Assembly: GCF_015291665.1 (NCBI RefSeq)
Contig: NZ_CP030048.1
Location: 7,240,318-7,304,317 of the forward strand
Origin: Bradyrhizobium sp. CCBAU 53338
Lineage (GTDB): Bacteria > Pseudomonadota > Alphaproteobacteria > Rhizobiales > Xanthobacteraceae
Reading direction: 5' to 3'
Length of the DNA stretch: 64,000 bases
Part shown: positions 44,896 to 53,033 of the stretch, piece after piece
How positions within the stretch are numbered: position 1 is the stretch's first letter
Layout of the letters: each line of letters opens with the position of its first letter
Notes under the pieces: generated by a model
The model's input: the letters and a program-made list of their open reading frames with translations, nothing else
The model's database searches: none
What the model was told of the DNA's origin: nothing
Position numbers and translations under genes: made by a program

Positions 44896-45636
44896 TCAGG
44901 CCCGCGAGAGTGCGGGCACCTCTTCCGGCATGATCGCCTGGAGACCGCCGAAGCGACGCTCGCGGCCGTGGAAGGAGGCCAGCGCCGCGGCGAGATCGCC
45001 CGCATCGAATTCGGGCCACATCCTCTCGGTGAAATGCAGCTCGGCATAGGCACCTTCCCAGAGCAGGAAATCCGACAGCCGCTTCTCTCCCGAGGTACGG
45101 ATGATGAGATCGACGTCGCGGAGGCCAGCTTCGCCAGTGACGAGCTGCGAGAAGGCCTCGCGGGTCAGGCTGGTCAGCGCAGCCGCCTTCGCCGCGGCGT
45201 TCAGGATGGCCTCACGCGCGGAATAGTCGACGGCGATCCGCAGATGCAGCGTCGTGCCGCGCGCGGTCGCGTCTTCTGCACGCGCAATTGCGGTGGCGAT
45301 GCCGTCAGGCAGGCGATCGCGACGGCCGATCACGTTGAGGCGCACGCCGTTCTTCACCAGGCTCTGCACTTCATTGGCGAGATAGAAGCGCAGCAGCGTC
45401 ATCAGGGCTGCAACCTCGGCCTTGGGCCTGCGCCAATTGTCGGTCGAGAAGGCATAAAGCGTCAGCGTGCCGATGCCCTGCCTGGGTGCGGCCTCGACGA
45501 TGCGGCGGATGGTCTCGACGCCGGCCTCGTGGCCGCGCACGCGCGACAGCCCGCGCCGCGTCGCCCATCGTCCGTTGCCGTCCATGATGATGCCGACGTG
45601 AAGCTTCTCGTTGTGGGACGTGACGTCACTTTGCAT
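44896..45636 (-). CDS. uppS: Isoprenyl transferase (undecaprenyl diphosphate synthase)
   Basis: The 246-residue enzyme has the UppS motifs: GIIMDGNGRWATRRGLSRVRGHEAG at the start (catalytic Asp and Gly-Asn-Gly-Arg), TLYAFSTDNWRRPKAEV, and DLIIRTSGEKRLSDFLLWEGAYAELHF at the end. It condenses isopentenyl diphosphate onto farnesyl diphosphate to make the lipid carrier for wall synthesis. The start at 45636 is preceded by CGGAGA. No frr or cdsA lies near, so this may be a second, stand-alone copy. Confidence 0.92.
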   Translation of the reverse strand: MQSDVTSHNEKLHVGIIMDGNGRWATRRGLSRVRGHEAGVETIRRIVEAAPRQGIGTLTLYAFSTDNWRRPKAEVAALMTLLRFYLANEVQSLVKNGVRLNVIGRRDRLPDGIATAIARAEDATARGTTLHLRIAVDYSAREAILNAAAKAAALTSLTREAFSQLVTGEAGLRDVDLIIRTSGEKRLSDFLLWEGAYAELHFTERMWPEFDAGDLAAALASFHGRERRFGGLQAIMPEEVPALSRA

Positions 45637-45666
45637 CGCAAAGTCTCCGGTCAAAAAAGGGGACGA

Positions 45667-46041
45667 TCAGGTCGAAAGAAAGCCGAGGCGGCCGAGCGGC
45701 GACGCCTCGCGGCCGGCGGCCTTGGCGGCGTCGCGCACCAGCCGCTCGAGCACGGCGAGATAGTCGAGGAAGCGGCGACGGCCGGCCTTGGTGAGGCGGC
45801 AGGTGGTGTGCGGGCGATTGCCCTCATAGCCCTTGGTGACCTCAACGAGGCCGGCCTCCTGGAGCACCGCGAGGTGCCGGCTGAGATTGCCGTCGGTGAG
45901 GCCGCAGAGCTGCTTCAGATCGGCGAACGCAAGCCCTTTCGGGTGCGCCATCAGCGAGGTCAGAAGCCCGAGCCTCGCCTTCTCGTGGATCACACGGTCG
46001 AGCCCTTCATAGGAGAAAGGCGCGCTGTCAGTCTTCGACAT
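45667..46041 (-). CDS. Winged-helix transcriptional regulator
   Basis: The 124-residue protein has the pattern VIHEKARLGLLTSLMAHPKGLAFADLKQL, then the recognition helix TDGNLSRHLAVLQEAGLVEV, then the wing GYEGNRPHTTCRLTKAGRRRF. This is a MarR/PadR-like single-domain wHTH. Its start overlaps the end of the membrane-protein gene by 14 bp, so it is the second gene of a two-gene operon, and the pair probably autoregulates. UppS follows 30 bp later and could be read through. Confidence 0.85.
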   Translation of the reverse strand: MSKTDSAPFSYEGLDRVIHEKARLGLLTSLMAHPKGLAFADLKQLCGLTDGNLSRHLAVLQEAGLVEVTKGYEGNRPHTTCRLTKAGRRRFLDYLAVLERLVRDAAKAAGREASPLGRLGFLST

Positions 46042-46657
46042 CGTTGTCTCCGGACGCGAAATACAGAATGGCCGCCATCACCGACTGGCCGATCACGAAG
46101 GGCAACCCCATGGTCCAAGGCGACAGCATGTGTGTCTGGCTCGCCAGCACCACCACCGCAAAGCCCGAGACGAAGTACCAGGCTCCCGCGAACGCCACGC
46201 TGCGCGGCAGCGAGCGGACGGACGCGAAAATGCCGAGCGACACCAGGATCTGCCACAGGCCCGGCAGCAGCCACAGCGTCTCGCTTGCGAACTTCCACAT
46301 CACCACCGCAAGCAGGACGCCTGCGACGCCCGCAGGCAGGAACTGCTCGACCGCCTGGTGGATCATGGCATCGGCAAGGCCGGAATGATGACGACGCGAA
46401 CGCGCGCGCATCTCGATCCAGATCATCAGGCCGGATAGCGCGGCTGCAATGAACCAGCCGAGAAAGAAACCGAGCGGCTCGCCGGTCGGATCGCCGAGCA
46501 ACCAGAACTGCAGGACAGCGGTGACGAGCGCGACCGCGCCGGTCGCGGCCATCGTCGCCGGACCGTAACCGCGGAACGCCGTGCCGGCCGCAATCTGGCT
46601 GCGGATCGCCACGATGTCGGCCAGCGCCTTGTCGAGATCGCGCATCGGCAATGCCAA
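46028..46657 (-). CDS. Integral membrane protein, partner of the winged-helix regulator
   Basis: The 209-residue protein has about six hydrophobic segments (AATGAVALVTAVLQFWLL, FLGWFIAAALSGLMIWIE, FLPAGVAGVLLAVVMWKF, LWLLPGLWQILVSLGIF, FAGAWYFVSGFAVVVL, GLPFVIGQSVMAAILYF). Such proteins are common partners of this wHTH type. Function unknown. A possible operator is the repeated TTTGTATCGC/AAAGTATACC in the 46690-46715 region upstream. Confidence 0.75.
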   Translation of the reverse strand: MALPMRDLDKALADIVAIRSQIAAGTAFRGYGPATMAATGAVALVTAVLQFWLLGDPTGEPLGFFLGWFIAAALSGLMIWIEMRARSRRHHSGLADAMIHQAVEQFLPAGVAGVLLAVVMWKFASETLWLLPGLWQILVSLGIFASVRSLPRSVAFAGAWYFVSGFAVVVLASQTHMLSPWTMGLPFVIGQSVMAAILYFASGDNDVED

Positions 46658-46843
46658 GACTCCGCTCCACCCGGTTCATGGACTGGCTTGTCCAGGTACT
46701 TTGTATCGCAAAGTATACCGCGCCGCAAAGTAAAGGCAAGCCGGAAGGTCGCCCGACGGAGACGATATCTGCACGGACAACTGCTGGTTGCGCGCCACCC
46801 GCTCGTGCAGCTAAGATGCGGCCAAAGTGTCCGGGGGGAAGTC

Positions 46844-48100
46844 ATGTGGTTGAGGTCGTTTGCCGTTGCGGCTGTGCTGCAACTGGCTTTTGCGGGGCTA
46901 GCGCATGCGGCGGGACCGTTCGGCTCCGTCAATGTCGGCAACTGGATCGGCGGCGCCTTCAGCAACGACCAGACCGGCGCCTTCTCCCATTGCGCCGCAA
47001 CGGCACCGTATGCAAACGGCGTCAACCTTGTCGTAAGCCAAAATGTCACCGGCATATGGTCGCTGGCCTTCGCAAGTCCCAGCTACCACTTCAACAAGGG
47101 CGAGAATGCTGCGATCGACGTGACGTTTGACGGGCAGGAGCAAGCCAGGCTGTACGCCACGGCCTATCAGACCAACATGCTTACGGCCGTCATGCCGGTC
47201 AACGTCGCGCGTAGATTTCAAAAGGCGAGCCTCATGGTCGCAACAGCCGGCCGCGCTGTCCTGAATTTCGACCTGACCTCGACCGGGCCGGTGATCGCCG
47301 CATTGGCCAACTGCGTAAATCGCGTGAAGACCGACGGGCTGAGCAAGGCCGGCGATTTTGCGAAGAGTGCCGCGAAGCCGGCAGTAACGGCGGACAAGCA
47401 GGGATCATCGCCGGCCGGCAAGGCCGGCAGAGGAGCAAAGAGCAGCTCCGGCTTTGGCACCGGCTTCGTGGTCAGCGCCGGCGGGCACATCGTCACCAAC
47501 AACCACGTGATCGACGGTTGCAGCGAGCTCAAGGGCAATCTCACCGGTGAAGCCGCGATGGTGTTGCGCGTCGTGTCGAGCGACGCAAACAACGATGTCG
47601 CTCTGTTGCAGGCGCCCTCGACCGCGACATTCAAGGAGTTTGCCCGGATCCGCGACCGTTCGATCCGCTCCGGCGATTCCGTCGTGACGATCGGCTTTCC
47701 GTTCCACGGATTGCTGACCTCGGACTTCACAGTGACGACGGGCATTGTGAGCTCGCTCAGCGGCATGCGCAACGATTCACGCTTCCTGCAGATCAGCGCA
47801 CCCGTGCAGCCCGGCAACAGCGGAGGCCCGCTATTCGATACGACCGGCCAGGTCGTTGGCGTCGTCACCGGGAAGCTCGATGGATTGCGAGTCGCCGCCG
47901 CGACCGGCAGCATCCCCGAAAACATCAACTTCGCCATCAAGACCGGCGCGCTACGCGACTTCCTCGACAATTCGGTGGTGCCGTACCGGACGGCCGAGCC
48001 GAAGGGCGAACTCAAGACCACCGACATCGCCGGGAACGCACGCGCCTATACGATGCTGATCTCGTGCAACGGCACGGAACAGGCGGACGCGAAGAAGTGA
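46844..48100 (+). CDS. Exported trypsin-like serine protease (DegP/HtrA-like core)
   Basis: The 418-residue protein from the ATG at 46844, preceded by GGGGGGAA, has a signal peptide (MWLRSFAVAAVLQLAFAGLAHA). A 120-residue unassigned domain follows. The protease domain has all triad residues: His in IVTNNHVIDG, Asp in ANNDVALLQAP, Ser in QPGNSGGPLFD. No PDZ domain follows, unlike DegP. It should act in the periplasm. Expressed alone. Confidence 0.9.
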   Translation: MWLRSFAVAAVLQLAFAGLAHAAGPFGSVNVGNWIGGAFSNDQTGAFSHCAATAPYANGVNLVVSQNVTGIWSLAFASPSYHFNKGENAAIDVTFDGQEQARLYATAYQTNMLTAVMPVNVARRFQKASLMVATAGRAVLNFDLTSTGPVIAALANCVNRVKTDGLSKAGDFAKSAAKPAVTADKQGSSPAGKAGRGAKSSSGFGTGFVVSAGGHIVTNNHVIDGCSELKGNLTGEAAMVLRVVSSDANNDVALLQAPSTATFKEFARIRDRSIRSGDSVVTIGFPFHGLLTSDFTVTTGIVSSLSGMRNDSRFLQISAPVQPGNSGGPLFDTTGQVVGVVTGKLDGLRVAAATGSIPENINFAIKTGALRDFLDNSVVPYRTAEPKGELKTTDIAGNARAYTMLISCNGTEQADAKK

Positions 48101-48183
48101 GGTCGCCGCCTGTGGTGCCTCCCTTCCGGCGTCGCCCTGGCGAAACCTGGCAAAAACCAGGACCACATCTGTGAACGCCCCCC

Positions 48184-48918
48184 TCACCCGTGACAGCAAG
48201 CGCCCTTCGCCTGTGGCTCGTACTGGTCCCGCAGGCGAACCCAATCCATCGGATAGGGCAACCCTTCTTCGTGACGGCCGAGCGGGGTAAGGTCGAGATA
48301 TTGATAAGCGGCGTTCATCATGTCGAGGCCGCGGGCGAAGCAAGAGTAGGTATGAAAGATCTCGCCGGCTTCGTTGCGGAAGAACACGCTGATGCCGGGC
48401 AGCTCGGGCCCATAGAACGGTGTGGTGCCGAAATTGTATTTCGGTACGCCCCGATCGATCTGCTCGGGCGTGAACGAGACCTCGTAATCGTAGTTGAAGT
48501 CGCTGCCGCCTGACGACACCCAGTCAAAACTCCAGCCCATGCGCTTCTTGAACGCCTCGAGCTTTTCGACTGGCGCCAGCGAGACTGCGACCATGGTGGT
48601 GTCGCGCGCCGCCAGATGCGGCACCATCCGCTCGAACCCGTCGACCCAGAACGAGCAGCTCTTGCAGGCCGCCTCCCAATCCGGCGCGAACATCACGTGC
48701 TGGACCACGAGCTGCGGGCGGCCCTTGAAGAGATCGTCGAGCGTCACCTTGCCATTCGGCCCGTCGAACACGTAGTTCTTGTCGACCTTCACCCAGGGCA
48801 GCGCGCGGCGCTCCTCGGCCAGTCGCTCGCGCGCCTGCGAAAACTCCTTTTCGTGCGCCAGATGGGCTTTGCGGGCGGCGACCCATTGCTCGCGCGAGAC
48901 GATCTGATGTTGCTGCAT
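48184..48918 (-). CDS. DUF899 family thioredoxin-like protein
   Basis: The 244-residue protein shows the DUF899 pattern throughout: VSREQWVAARKAHLAHEKEF, LPWVKVDKNYVFDGPNGKV, PDWEAACKSCSFWVDGF and GISVFFRNEAGEIFHTYS. The fold is thioredoxin-like with a CxxC-like CKSC. Function is unknown. It ends an operon-like run with the AHSA1 and ArsR genes on the same strand (gaps of about 20 bp and an overlap), a common rhizobial arrangement. Confidence 0.9.
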   Translation of the reverse strand: MQQHQIVSREQWVAARKAHLAHEKEFSQARERLAEERRALPWVKVDKNYVFDGPNGKVTLDDLFKGRPQLVVQHVMFAPDWEAACKSCSFWVDGFERMVPHLAARDTTMVAVSLAPVEKLEAFKKRMGWSFDWVSSGGSDFNYDYEVSFTPEQIDRGVPKYNFGTTPFYGPELPGISVFFRNEAGEIFHTYSCFARGLDMMNAAYQYLDLTPLGRHEEGLPYPMDWVRLRDQYEPQAKGACCHG

Positions 48919-48939
48919 GGTATCCTCCTCGGACGAAGA

Positions 48940-49407
48940 TCAGGCGACGAAGCTCTCGAGCTTGTCGAAGAACGAGCTCCAGCCGCGCTGGTGGTTGTCG
49001 CGCGCGGTCTCGTCGAAGAACTGGGCGTGATGGAAGATCATCAACGTGCCGGCGCTGTCGGGCTTCAGCGAGATCGTCACCAGCGATTCGCGCTCGGGCG
49101 TCGAATGCCAGGCCCAGGTGAAGACCAGGCGCTCGTTCGGCACCACCTCGCGGTAGATGCCGCCGGCCTCGAAATACTCGCCGTCGTCGCGCGTGAACGA
49201 GATGCGATAGCGGCCGCCGGTACGAACATCGAGCTCGGCCTTCAGCGTCGCCGGCTTCATGCTCGGCGGCCCGAACCACTGCACTAGCTGCGCGGCCTGC
49301 GTCCAGGCGGCGAAGACTTTTTCCGGCCGCGCGCGGAGGCGCCGCGTGAGCGTGAGGCTTGGACCTTCGCTTGCGCGTTCGGCGGCACCGGCGGCTGCGT
49401 TGACCAT
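48940..49407 (-). CDS. AHSA1/SRPBCC family protein
   Basis: The 155-residue protein has LTLTRRLRARPEKVFAAWTQA, LVQWFGPPSMKPA and ERLVFTWAWHSTPERESLVTISL, the typical START-like SRPBCC/Aha1 C-terminal-domain pattern with a hydrophobic cavity. Its first 124 bp lie inside the ArsR gene in another frame. It probably belongs to the same unit as ArsR and DUF899. The ligand is unknown. Confidence 0.88.
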   Translation of the reverse strand: MVNAAAGAAERASEGPSLTLTRRLRARPEKVFAAWTQAAQLVQWFGPPSMKPATLKAELDVRTGGRYRISFTRDDGEYFEAGGIYREVVPNERLVFTWAWHSTPERESLVTISLKPDSAGTLMIFHHAQFFDETARDNHQRGWSSFFDKLESFVA

Positions 49408-49736
49408 GGTTTGTCCTCCACAAAGTCGGCAAGGCGGTCGAACCTCTCGGACCAGAATTGCGCATAGCGATTGAGCCAGTTCATCGCCCGCTCCATCGGA
49501 TGCGCGCTGAGCCGGCAGGACACCGTGCGCCCGGTCTTCTCGCGCACGATCAGGCCCGCGTCCGTGAGCACGTCGAGATGCTTCATGATTGCGGGCAGCG
49601 AGATCGCGAACGGCGCCGCCAGCTCGCTCACCGACAGGCCGTCCTTTTCGCCGAGACGCGCCAGCAATGCGCGCCGGGTCGGATCGGACAGCGCGGCGAA
49701 GGTGCGATCGAGCGTCGCGTCCTGATACTTAACCAT
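49284..49736 (-). CDS. ArsR-family transcriptional regulator
   Basis: The 150-residue protein from the ATG at 49736 has an ArsR winged helix: FAALSDPTRRALLARLGEKDGLSVSELA, then recognition helix ISLPAIMKHLDVLTDAGLIV, then wing REKTGRTVSCRLS. The metal-site cysteines of ArsR are absent. The last 35 or so residues are a basic proline/arginine tail formed by reading into the AHSA1 gene, overlapping it by 124 bp. ArsR-AHSA1 pairs are common; this long overlap is not. Confidence 0.88.
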   Translation of the reverse strand: MVKYQDATLDRTFAALSDPTRRALLARLGEKDGLSVSELAAPFAISLPAIMKHLDVLTDAGLIVREKTGRTVSCRLSAHPMERAMNWLNRYAQFWSERFDRLADFVEDKPWSTQPPVPPNAQAKVQASRSRGASARGRKKSSPPGRRPRS

Positions 49737-49792
49737 ACGGTTTAGCATACGCGCAGATGCCATTCCGTCAAGGGGAAACCCACGCAAGCAAA

Positions 49793-49816
49793 AAGCCCCG
49801 CCTTCCGGCGGGGCTT
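49793..49816 (-). terminator. Rho-independent terminator
   Basis: Stem AAGCCCCGCC / GGCGGGGCTT with loop TTCC. On the minus strand it is followed by TTTT. It ends the TctC gene transcript (stop at 49841). Confidence 0.88.
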
Positions 49817-49840
49817 CGTTCGTGGTCGATCACGAGACTG

Positions 49841-50815
49841 CTACTCAACCTTGAGGCCGGCGAACTCGACGACCTTCTTCCACTTGGCGGTCTCGGCCTC
49901 GATGTCCTTGCCGAACGCCTCTGGCGTCTCCACCAGCGGATCGCCGCCGAGCTCGACCAGGCGCCTGGTCATGTCGGGCTCCTTCATGAGCGTGTTCACC
50001 TCGTTGTTGAGCTTGGCGATCAGGTCCTTGGGCATGTTCTTCGGTGCGCCCATGCCGAACAGCGCGCTCGCCTCGTAGCCTTTCACGGTCTCGCCGATCG
50101 CCGGCACGTCGGGCAGCTGCGGCGAGCGCTGCGCCGTGGTGACGCCGAGCGCGCGAAGCGAGCCGGAGCGGATGTGCTGGATGATCGAGGGCATGTTGTC
50201 GAAGATCACCTGCACCTGGCCGCCGAGCATGTCGGTGATGGCGGGCGCTGCGCCGCGATAGGGCACGTGCTGCATCTTGCAGCCGGTCATCGCCATGAAC
50301 ATTTCGCCGGACAGATGCACCGAGGTGCCGTTGCCTGAGGAAGCCATGTTCACCTTGCCGGGATTGGCCTTCACATACTCGATGAACTCGGCGACGGTCT
50401 TGGCCGGCACGTCCTTGTTCACGGTCATCACGTTCGGCACGCGCTGGAACGCGGCGATCGGCGCGATGTCACGGACGAAGTTGAACTTGAGATTGGTGTA
50501 GAGCGTGGAGTTGATGTAGTTCGCCGGGTTGACCAGCAGCACGGTGTAGCCGTCGGGCTCGGCGTTCACGACGGATTCGGTGCCGATATTGTTGCCGGCG
50601 CCCGGCTTGTTCTCGATCACGAATTGCTGGCCGAGCCGCTCCGACAACCGCTGGCCGATCAACCTTGCCAGAATGTCGGTGGCGCCGCCCGGCGGATAAC
50701 CGACCACGAACTTCACCGGCCGAGACGGATAGTCCGCTGCAAAGGCTTTCGACAGCGGGCTGGCTGCAAGCGGGGTGGCGGCGAGCAGGCCCAGCGCGGA
50801 ACGGCGAGTGATCAT
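49841..50815 (-). CDS. TctC/Bug-family periplasmic substrate-binding protein
   Basis: The 324-residue protein from the ATG at 50815 has a twin-arginine-like or Sec signal (MITRRSALGLLAATPLAASP). The Bug pattern follows: YPSRPVKFVVGYPPGGATDILARLIGQRL, FVIENKPGAGNNIGTESVV, PGKVNMASSGNGTSVHLSGEMF and HVPYRGAAPAITDMLGGQV. It binds a carboxylate in the periplasm. Neither TctA nor TctB is near, as is common for Bug proteins. Ligand not predictable. Confidence 0.92.
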   Translation of the reverse strand: MITRRSALGLLAATPLAASPLSKAFAADYPSRPVKFVVGYPPGGATDILARLIGQRLSERLGQQFVIENKPGAGNNIGTESVVNAEPDGYTVLLVNPANYINSTLYTNLKFNFVRDIAPIAAFQRVPNVMTVNKDVPAKTVAEFIEYVKANPGKVNMASSGNGTSVHLSGEMFMAMTGCKMQHVPYRGAAPAITDMLGGQVQVIFDNMPSIIQHIRSGSLRALGVTTAQRSPQLPDVPAIGETVKGYEASALFGMGAPKNMPKDLIAKLNNEVNTLMKEPDMTRRLVELGGDPLVETPEAFGKDIEAETAKWKKVVEFAGLKVE

Positions 50816-50923
50816 CTCGAGGGTTCTCCCAGTGTTGTTCTTGATGGCGGCGTCAGCGGCCTTGTAACAAAGCCCGCCCTTTGCGAAAAGTGCGCCAGGC
50901 TCATGGCGACGAAAGGATAAGGC

Positions 50924-51334
50924 ATGCCCGTCAAGGTCCAGGCCCTCGATCACCTCGTGATCAACGTCGCCGACGTCGCTGTCACTACCGAGTGGTATCG
51001 CAAGATCCTCGGCATGGAAGTCAAGGTGTTCGATCCCGGCGGCGGCAAAGCGCCGCGGACCTCACTTCAGTTTGGTCAACAGAAGATCAACGTCCGGCCG
51101 CGCGACGCCGACAAGGTGGAGTGGTTCACCGCCGACCACCAGACCGCCGGCAGCGAGGATCTGTGCTTCCTCACGTCCTCGACCCCCGACGAGGTGGTGG
51201 CGCATTTGAAGGCGCATGGCGTCGCCATCGAACAAGGCCCGGTTCCCAAGCACGGCGCCCGCGGCACGCTGCGCTCGGTCTATTGCCGGGATCCGGACGG
51301 CAGCCTGATCGAGATTTCGTCGTACGAGGATTAG
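50924..51334 (+). CDS. VOC/glyoxalase family protein
   Basis: The 136-residue protein has two beta-alpha-beta-beta-beta repeats: LDHLVINVADVAVTTEWYRKILGMEV with a metal-ligand His, and YCRDPDGSLIEISSYED with Glu, typical of virulence proteins in the glyoxalase/bleomycin-resistance fold. It is a single-domain, probably dimeric, metal enzyme of unknown substrate. The divergent TctC gene starts about 108 bp upstream, so the two share a regulatory region. Confidence 0.9.
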   Translation: MPVKVQALDHLVINVADVAVTTEWYRKILGMEVKVFDPGGGKAPRTSLQFGQQKINVRPRDADKVEWFTADHQTAGSEDLCFLTSSTPDEVVAHLKAHGVAIEQGPVPKHGARGTLRSVYCRDPDGSLIEISSYED

Positions 51335-51442
51335 ACGGCGAACGACGCCCCTCCCGGTTTGCGCCCCACACCATGTGATGGCAGGAAGACGCAATAATAG
51401 AAAGGCGGCCGCCATCAAGATGCCGGCTGCACGGGAGGACTC

Positions 51443-53023
51443 ATGGCCATTCAACAAACCTCAACTGGTATCGCGAGCCCGTTCGATGGGCTCGACGTGC
51501 CGTGGCTTCTCAAGATGCGCGCCGAGGTTCGGCGTGATCATCCATTTCTGATCTGGGCGCCATTCGACGCGCCGGCGCGGCGCTGGAGCTACGGCGAATT
51601 CCACGAGCGGGTCGGCGCGCTCGCGGCGGGGCTCGCCCGGCGCGGCGTGAAGCCGGGCGAGTACGTGCTCATTCACCTGGACAATTGCATCGAGGCGCTG
51701 CTCGCCTGGTTCGCCTGCGTCGAACTCGGCGCAATTGCCGTTACCACCAACACGCGCTCGGCGCCGGCGGAGATCGAGTATTTCGCCGATCATTGCGGCG
51801 CGGTCGCTGCGATCACGCAGCCGGCCTATGCGGAAATCGTCGCGCAGAACTGCCGCAACATTCGCTGGCTGGCGGTGACCTCGCACGATGCGGGCGCCGC
51901 ACCCACGCAGGCGGTTTCGCGCGGCGATAGCTTTGAGTCCCTCTTCGCCGACAGCGCCGATCGGCCGAAGCGTGCGACCGATCCGCTCGCGCCTTGCAGC
52001 GTGCAGTACACGTCGGGCACGACGTCGCGGCCGAAGGCGGTGCTGTGGACCCACGCCAACGCGCTGTGGGGCGCCAAGATCAACGCTGCGCACGAGGACC
52101 TGCACGCCGGTGACGTGCACCAGACCTATCTGCCTTTGTTCCACACCAATGCGCTGGCCTATTCCATGCTGGCGGCGCTGTGGGTCGGGGCCACCTGCGT
52201 GATCCAGCCGCGCTTTTCCGCGAGCCGGTTCTGGCGCGTCGCGCGCGAGCATGGCTCGACCTGGACCTCGACCATCCCGTTCTGCATGAAGGCGCTGCTC
52301 GAGCAGGAGATCCCTAGGGATCACAAATTCCGCTTGTGGGGCACGGCGGTCAACGAGCCGCCGGCCTTCGCCGCGTTCGGCGTCAAGATCATCGGCTGGT
52401 GGGGCATGACCGAGACCATCACCCACGGCATCATCGGCGAGATCGACCAGCCCAACATCCCGATGTCGATCGGCCGCCCCGCGCCGGAATACCAGATCCG
52501 CATCACTGACGATGATGGACGGCCCACCGCGGTCGGCGACACCGGCAATCTCGCGATCAAGGGCATTCCCGGCCTGTCGCTGTTCGCCGAGTATCTGCAC
52601 AACGAGAAGGCGACGCGGGAGAGCTTTGACGAGCACGGCTTCTTCCTCACGGGCGACCGCGTCGAGCGCCTCGCAAACGGCTTCATCAGGTTCGGCGACC
52701 GCGCCAAGGACATGCTGAAGGTCGGCGGCGAGAATGTCGCGGCATCCGAGATCGAGCAGGTGATTGCACTCGTATCAGGCGTGCGCGAGGCCGCGGTGGT
52801 GGCGAAGAAGCATCCGATGCTGGACGAGGTGCCCGTCGTCTTCATCATCCCGCATGGCGGCGTCGCGGGCGCCACACCTGACCTGCAGGACCGCGTGATG
52901 ACGGCCTGCCGCAAGGGCCTCGCCGACTTCAAAGTGCCGCGCGAGATCCGCCTCGTCGACGACATGCCGCGCTCGACCCTGGAGAAGGTGGCGAAGGCAG
53001 AGCTCAGGAAGATGCTGGGGTAG
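51443..53023 (+). CDS. AMP-dependent acyl-CoA synthetase/ligase
   Basis: The 526-residue protein carries the ANL motifs: the P-loop-like QYTSGTTSRPKAVLWTHAN, GWWGMTETI with the active-site Glu, FLTGDRVERL and DRAKDMLKVGGENVAASEIE, and the C-terminal catalytic lysine in TLEKVAKAELRK. It makes an acyl-adenylate and then an acyl-CoA thioester in the cytoplasm. Substrate unknown; it may use the same compounds as its neighbours. The ATG follows GGGAGG. Confidence 0.92.
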   Translation: MAIQQTSTGIASPFDGLDVPWLLKMRAEVRRDHPFLIWAPFDAPARRWSYGEFHERVGALAAGLARRGVKPGEYVLIHLDNCIEALLAWFACVELGAIAVTTNTRSAPAEIEYFADHCGAVAAITQPAYAEIVAQNCRNIRWLAVTSHDAGAAPTQAVSRGDSFESLFADSADRPKRATDPLAPCSVQYTSGTTSRPKAVLWTHANALWGAKINAAHEDLHAGDVHQTYLPLFHTNALAYSMLAALWVGATCVIQPRFSASRFWRVAREHGSTWTSTIPFCMKALLEQEIPRDHKFRLWGTAVNEPPAFAAFGVKIIGWWGMTETITHGIIGEIDQPNIPMSIGRPAPEYQIRITDDDGRPTAVGDTGNLAIKGIPGLSLFAEYLHNEKATRESFDEHGFFLTGDRVERLANGFIRFGDRAKDMLKVGGENVAASEIEQVIALVSGVREAAVVAKKHPMLDEVPVVFIIPHGGVAGATPDLQDRVMTACRKGLADFKVPREIRLVDDMPRSTLEKVAKAELRKMLG

Positions 53024-53033
53024 CGGCGCGGGA

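Noticed and set aside
44227..46452. 741-codon open frame on the plus strand
   Set aside because: It lies antisense to four well-supported genes (cNMP-binding, UppS, regulator, membrane protein); long antisense frames are expected in GC-rich coding DNA.
51461..52636. 391-codon minus-strand frame
   Set aside because: Antisense to the acyl-CoA ligase, no family features.
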